Positions 61,148 through 64,000 of a DNA stretch of 64,000 nucleotides are shown piece by piece (position 1 is the first letter of the stretch; every line of letters begins with the position of its first letter). Made by a program: the position numbers and the translations under genes. The notes under the pieces are model-generated. The model worked only from the letters and a program-made list of their open reading frames with translations, had not been told where the DNA came from and made no database searches. Source of the DNA: CAWCTB01 sp963798275 (GTDB lineage Bacteria; Acidobacteriota; Terriglobia; Terriglobales; Acidobacteriaceae); assembly GCA_963798275.1 (NCBI GenBank), contig CAWCTB010000023.1, positions 1-64,000 of the forward strand, in the 5' to 3' direction.

Positions 61148-63824
61148 CTAGTTGTTAACTCTGGCCATTGCGTCGTCCACCTTTTTCTGGTCCTCTGCTG
61201 ACAACTGCGATGGCCCGAGGTTGTAGGTTAGTTTGTCGATTGTTCCCGTGAATTTGAACGGCAGTGCATAGGCCCAGTCCACGGGCGTGCGGGTGTCCAG
61301 CCCGATGTCGAAGGACTCATCGATCGACATGAGCAGCGGAATGGTGTGCTCGATCGTCTTGCGGGCGACCTCTTTGCCGTCCACGGTCAGCACTCCGGTA
61401 CCGCCCTTGCCGGGGCCAGGGCCGTCGTACTTGAAGTCAAATACGATAGTGTGCTTGCCCGAGCCGAGCGAAGACAGCCCTCTCCACCGGAAGCGCTCCA
61501 GATCAAGCATGTTGTACACAAACACCGGTCGGCCTTTGCCGAATCCGAAGATGTCGGTAGCAAACACGGCAACCAGTCCAAGTGCGGCGATCAGCAACAG
61601 GGCGTAGCCAAACCGCCTGCTCCAGCCTGGCCTACTCCGCCAGACTAGAAACAATCCCAAAATCAGCAATACCCAACCCATTGTCTTGAACAACCGGCTC
61701 TTGAGCCACCAATTGAAGCTATGAGTCAGGTACAGGCCGTAGCCGCCGAAGCGTCCACCCATGGTTGCGATCATTCCCTCGGCGCCGCCATCAGGGACGG
61801 TCACCTCCGCAGTGATGGTGTAGTCCTTGTTCAGAATGCTGGGAGCATTGCCCACGGGAATGCCGGCATTCTCGCCTGTGTAGGTGAAAACCGTTTTCCC
61901 GGCGACCGCGCTCGGTCGCGCCGTAAGCAAGCGCACGAAGCCGGTGTTATCCAGCGGGAAGACCTGGTATTTCGCCGCCTCCTGCTGGAACAGCGCCTGC
62001 ATCTCCTTCAGCTTGTCGGGATGGCTGGCGGCGAGGTCGTTGTATTCCGAATAGTCCTCGGTGATGTTGTAGAGCTCCCACTTATATTGGTCGAGGGGCG
62101 GCATCGCCCCCGTTCCCAGCTCCCAGGGTGGGGAGGGCGGTGTGGTAGCGGCAATCCAACCATCGTGGTAGATGGCGCGGTTGCCGACCATCTCGAAATA
62201 CTGGGTGTCGCGCTTCGAGGGTGCATTGGCGTTGGCCGAGTCAAAGGTGTAGAGCATGCTCACGCCTTCGATCGGCTTTTGCTTGATCCCATTGACCTCC
62301 TCTGGCGCCTGGATGCCGGCGGCTTCGAGGATGGTCGGAACGATGTCAATGACGTGGTGGAACTGGGTGCGAATCGCGCCCACGTCCTTGATGTGGCCGG
62401 GCCACGAAATGGCCAAGCCCTGCCGGGTTCCGCCGAAATGCGACGCCACTTGCTTGGTCCACTTGAAGGGCGTATCGAACGCCCAGGACCAAGCCACTGC
62501 CATGTGCGGGTAGGTTTTGTCCGAGCCCCAGTCGTTATAGTGCAAAATATCCAGGGCCTTGACGGCCTTGACGGCCGGATCGGTAAGAATGCCGTTGTAG
62601 GCGGTCATCTGGTTGAACGTGCCATACAGGCTGCCTTCCGCGCTGGTGCCGTTGTCGCCGTCGATGTAGATGATCAGCGTGTTGTCGAGCTTGCCCATTT
62701 TCTCGACTTCGTCGATCACGCGGCCAATCTCATGGTCGGTGTAGGCGGTGTAGGCGGCATAGACCTCCGCTTCGCGGGCATACATCTTCTTTTCCACATC
62801 GGTCAGGGAGTCCCACTTGGGCAGTGGTCGTCCGGCCACGGGGTCAGCGTCGCGTTCGGCGGAATCACGCCCAGCTTTTTCTGGTTTTCGAAGATCTGGT
62901 CGCGCATCGCTTTTCCCAGCCCATGTCGAACTTGCCGTGGAACTTGTCGATCCATTCCTGCGTCGGCTGGTGGGGCGAGTGCGAGCCACCGGGCACGTAA
63001 TACACGAAGAACGGCTTGTCGGGAGCGGAAGCGTTCAGGTCCCTCAAGTAGCGGATGGCGTCGTCGGCCAGGTCGGTGGTGAGGTTGTAGCCAGGGTGGC
63101 CGACCCAGGGATACACCGCAGTCGTGTCGCGAAACAGGTAGGGCGTCCACTGGTCGGTTTCGCCACCCAGGAAGCCATAGAAATACTGGAACCCCATGCC
63201 GGTAGGCCATTGCTCGAAGGGTCCGGCGGTGGTGCTGTACTGGAAACCTGGCGTGTTGTGGTCTTTGCCAAACCACGATGTAGCGTAGCCGTTTTCCTTC
63301 AGGATTTCGCCGATGGTAGCGTTATCCGGACCGATGACGGAGTCATAGCCCGGGTAGCCGGTGGACAATTCGCCGATAACGCCAAAGCCGACCGAGTGGT
63401 GGTTGCGGCCGGTGATCAGCGCCGCCCTCGTCGGCGAGCACAGCGCCGTGGAGTGGAACTGAATGTAGCGCAGCCCCGACTTGGCGATGCGATCCAGGTC
63501 GGCGTTGGGATGACACCGCCAAAGGTTCCCGGCACGCCGTAGCCCTGGTCGTCGGTCATGATGAGCAGCACGTTGGGCGCGCCTTTGGGCGGCACCACGC
63601 GTGGCGGCCACCACGGCGTGGAGTCCTTGGCGGTTTCCTTGATCACACCGCCGAACTTCGGAGGCGGCGGAGGAATCTGTTTGCCGTTGATTGTGGTGGT
63701 GGCGTCAGCCTGACCCAACGTGCCCGTGACCACCTGCGCCAGGCGCGCAGCTCCCGCCCGCAAGAAAGCTCGAGACGGCAAGCGCTCCCAGGGCCAGTTT
63801 TCGAATAGAGGTTGCAGAATTCAT
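61148..63824 (-). CDS. Arylsulfatase with a two-helix membrane insert (several frameshifts)
   Basis: An exported sulfatase of about 890 residues after repair. The metal site is 'LLIMTDDQGYG', and the formylglycine motif is 'CSPTRAALITGRN', both complete. Frame changes occur near 63765, 63515, 62915 and 62830; removing one G near 63765 restores the signal peptide ('LALGALAVSAF'). The C-terminal beta-sandwich ('GGRFGGYGLYL' ... 'VFVYNMLDLERFRW') is interrupted at about 61548-61720 by two hydrophobic helices ('TMGWVLLILGLFLVW', 'YALLLIAALGLVAVFATDIF'), an unusual insertion. The enzyme hydrolyses sulfate esters. The ATG at 63824 follows GGAGAC. Confidence 0.8.
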
Positions 63825-64000
63825 GCGATGTCTCCTCGCAAGTACTGCTGGTTAGCCTCCGTCCGCGGGAGGATGCAATGAGTCGGCCCCACAACCAACT
63901 CAGCGAGGTCAGTGTCCAGCCGTGATACATCGCAGATGGACTCAGAGATGAGCCCTTTTGGCGCTCGAAGGATGCTAGTTCCACCACCCTCCCAAAGCCA

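Noticed and set aside
61721..63082. Plus-strand open frame of about 450 residues opposite the arylsulfatase
   Set aside because: The opposite strand carries the sulfatase motifs; this frame shows none and is a shadow.
12509..63824. Internal frameshifts as programmed ribosomal frameshifting
   Set aside because: The sites share no slippery heptamer or downstream structure and occur in signal peptides and enzyme cores alike. Single-base correction restores motifs, so sequence error is simpler.
1..64000. tRNA, rRNA, riboswitch or prophage features
   Set aside because: I looked in the gaps for cloverleaf ends, rRNA segments, known riboswitch cores, integrases and phage genes and found none I could support.

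Overview
The window is GC-rich, with GC-biased codons and Shine-Dalgarno starts, and looks like a chromosomal piece of a soil or subsurface Acidobacteriota (Koribacter/Terriglobia type). That placement is an inference. It rests on dispersed twin-hairpin intergenic repeats, multihaem cytochromes paired with NHL propellers, a caa3 oxidase operon with a fused cytochrome b-c protein, and a PEP-CTERM / exosortase-type polysaccharide context. No rRNA, tRNA, CRISPR array or insertion sequence was recognised.

Layout. 1-8 kb (+): surface-polysaccharide genes, namely two glycosyltransferases broken by many frameshifts, two small membrane proteins, a polysaccharide deacetylase, a UDP-galactopyranose-mutase-like flavoprotein and a GT39-type membrane glycosyltransferase. 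7.7-12.1 kb (-): a tight operon of an M4-like zinc protease, a ComEC-like metallo-beta-lactamase-fold protein and a patatin-like lipase. 12.5-20.5 kb: a seven-haem cytochrome (-) divergent from a HoxEFUYH-type NAD-linked [NiFe] hydrogenase (+) whose HoxF carries a GltD-like C-terminal module. 20.6-32.3 kb (-): an apparent extracellular-electron-transfer set, made of cytochromes with 16, 4 and 11-12 haems, two NHL propellers, an outer-membrane beta-barrel, a SurA-like isomerase and a TPR protein. 32.7-36.8 kb (+): System II cytochrome c maturation (ResB, CcsA) and an orphan histidine kinase, then a PEP-CTERM protein. 37.7-46.2 kb (-): one respiratory operon, coxBAC, a membrane protein, a dihaem cytochrome c, a Rieske protein, cytochrome b with a fused c domain, and ctaG. 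46.5-52.3 kb: asnS, a sugar isomerase-like protein, gamma-glutamyltranspeptidase, a DUF1801 protein and a transglutaminase-like protein. 52.5-57.8 kb: an E1 alpha-beta fusion followed by a lipoyl / subunit-binding / hexapeptide-acyltransferase fusion and an XrtA-type deacetylase, then a GT2 on the other strand. 58.1-63.8 kb: an alcohol dehydrogenase, small membrane or secreted proteins, a PsiE-like protein and an arylsulfatase.

How the parts fit (inference). Hydrogenase, several multihaem cytochromes, a putative porin-cytochrome conduit, a bc complex and caa3 oxidase, and the c-type cytochrome maturation genes lie together in about 33 kb. This gives a branched respiratory island able to pass electrons from H2/NADH either to O2 or to an extracellular acceptor. 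The most novel-looking piece is at 52.5-56.6 kb. There a 2-oxoacid dehydrogenase E1 is followed by an E2-like protein whose catalytic domain has been replaced by a left-handed beta-helix acyltransferase, next to polysaccharide genes. It could transfer acyl groups made by 2-oxoacid oxidation directly onto a glycan.

Caution: about a dozen otherwise well-conserved genes carry single frameshifts, and the first 2.4 kb carries many. Repairing one base restores signal peptides and family motifs, so most are probably sequence errors. Frameshifted genes are given as whole loci.
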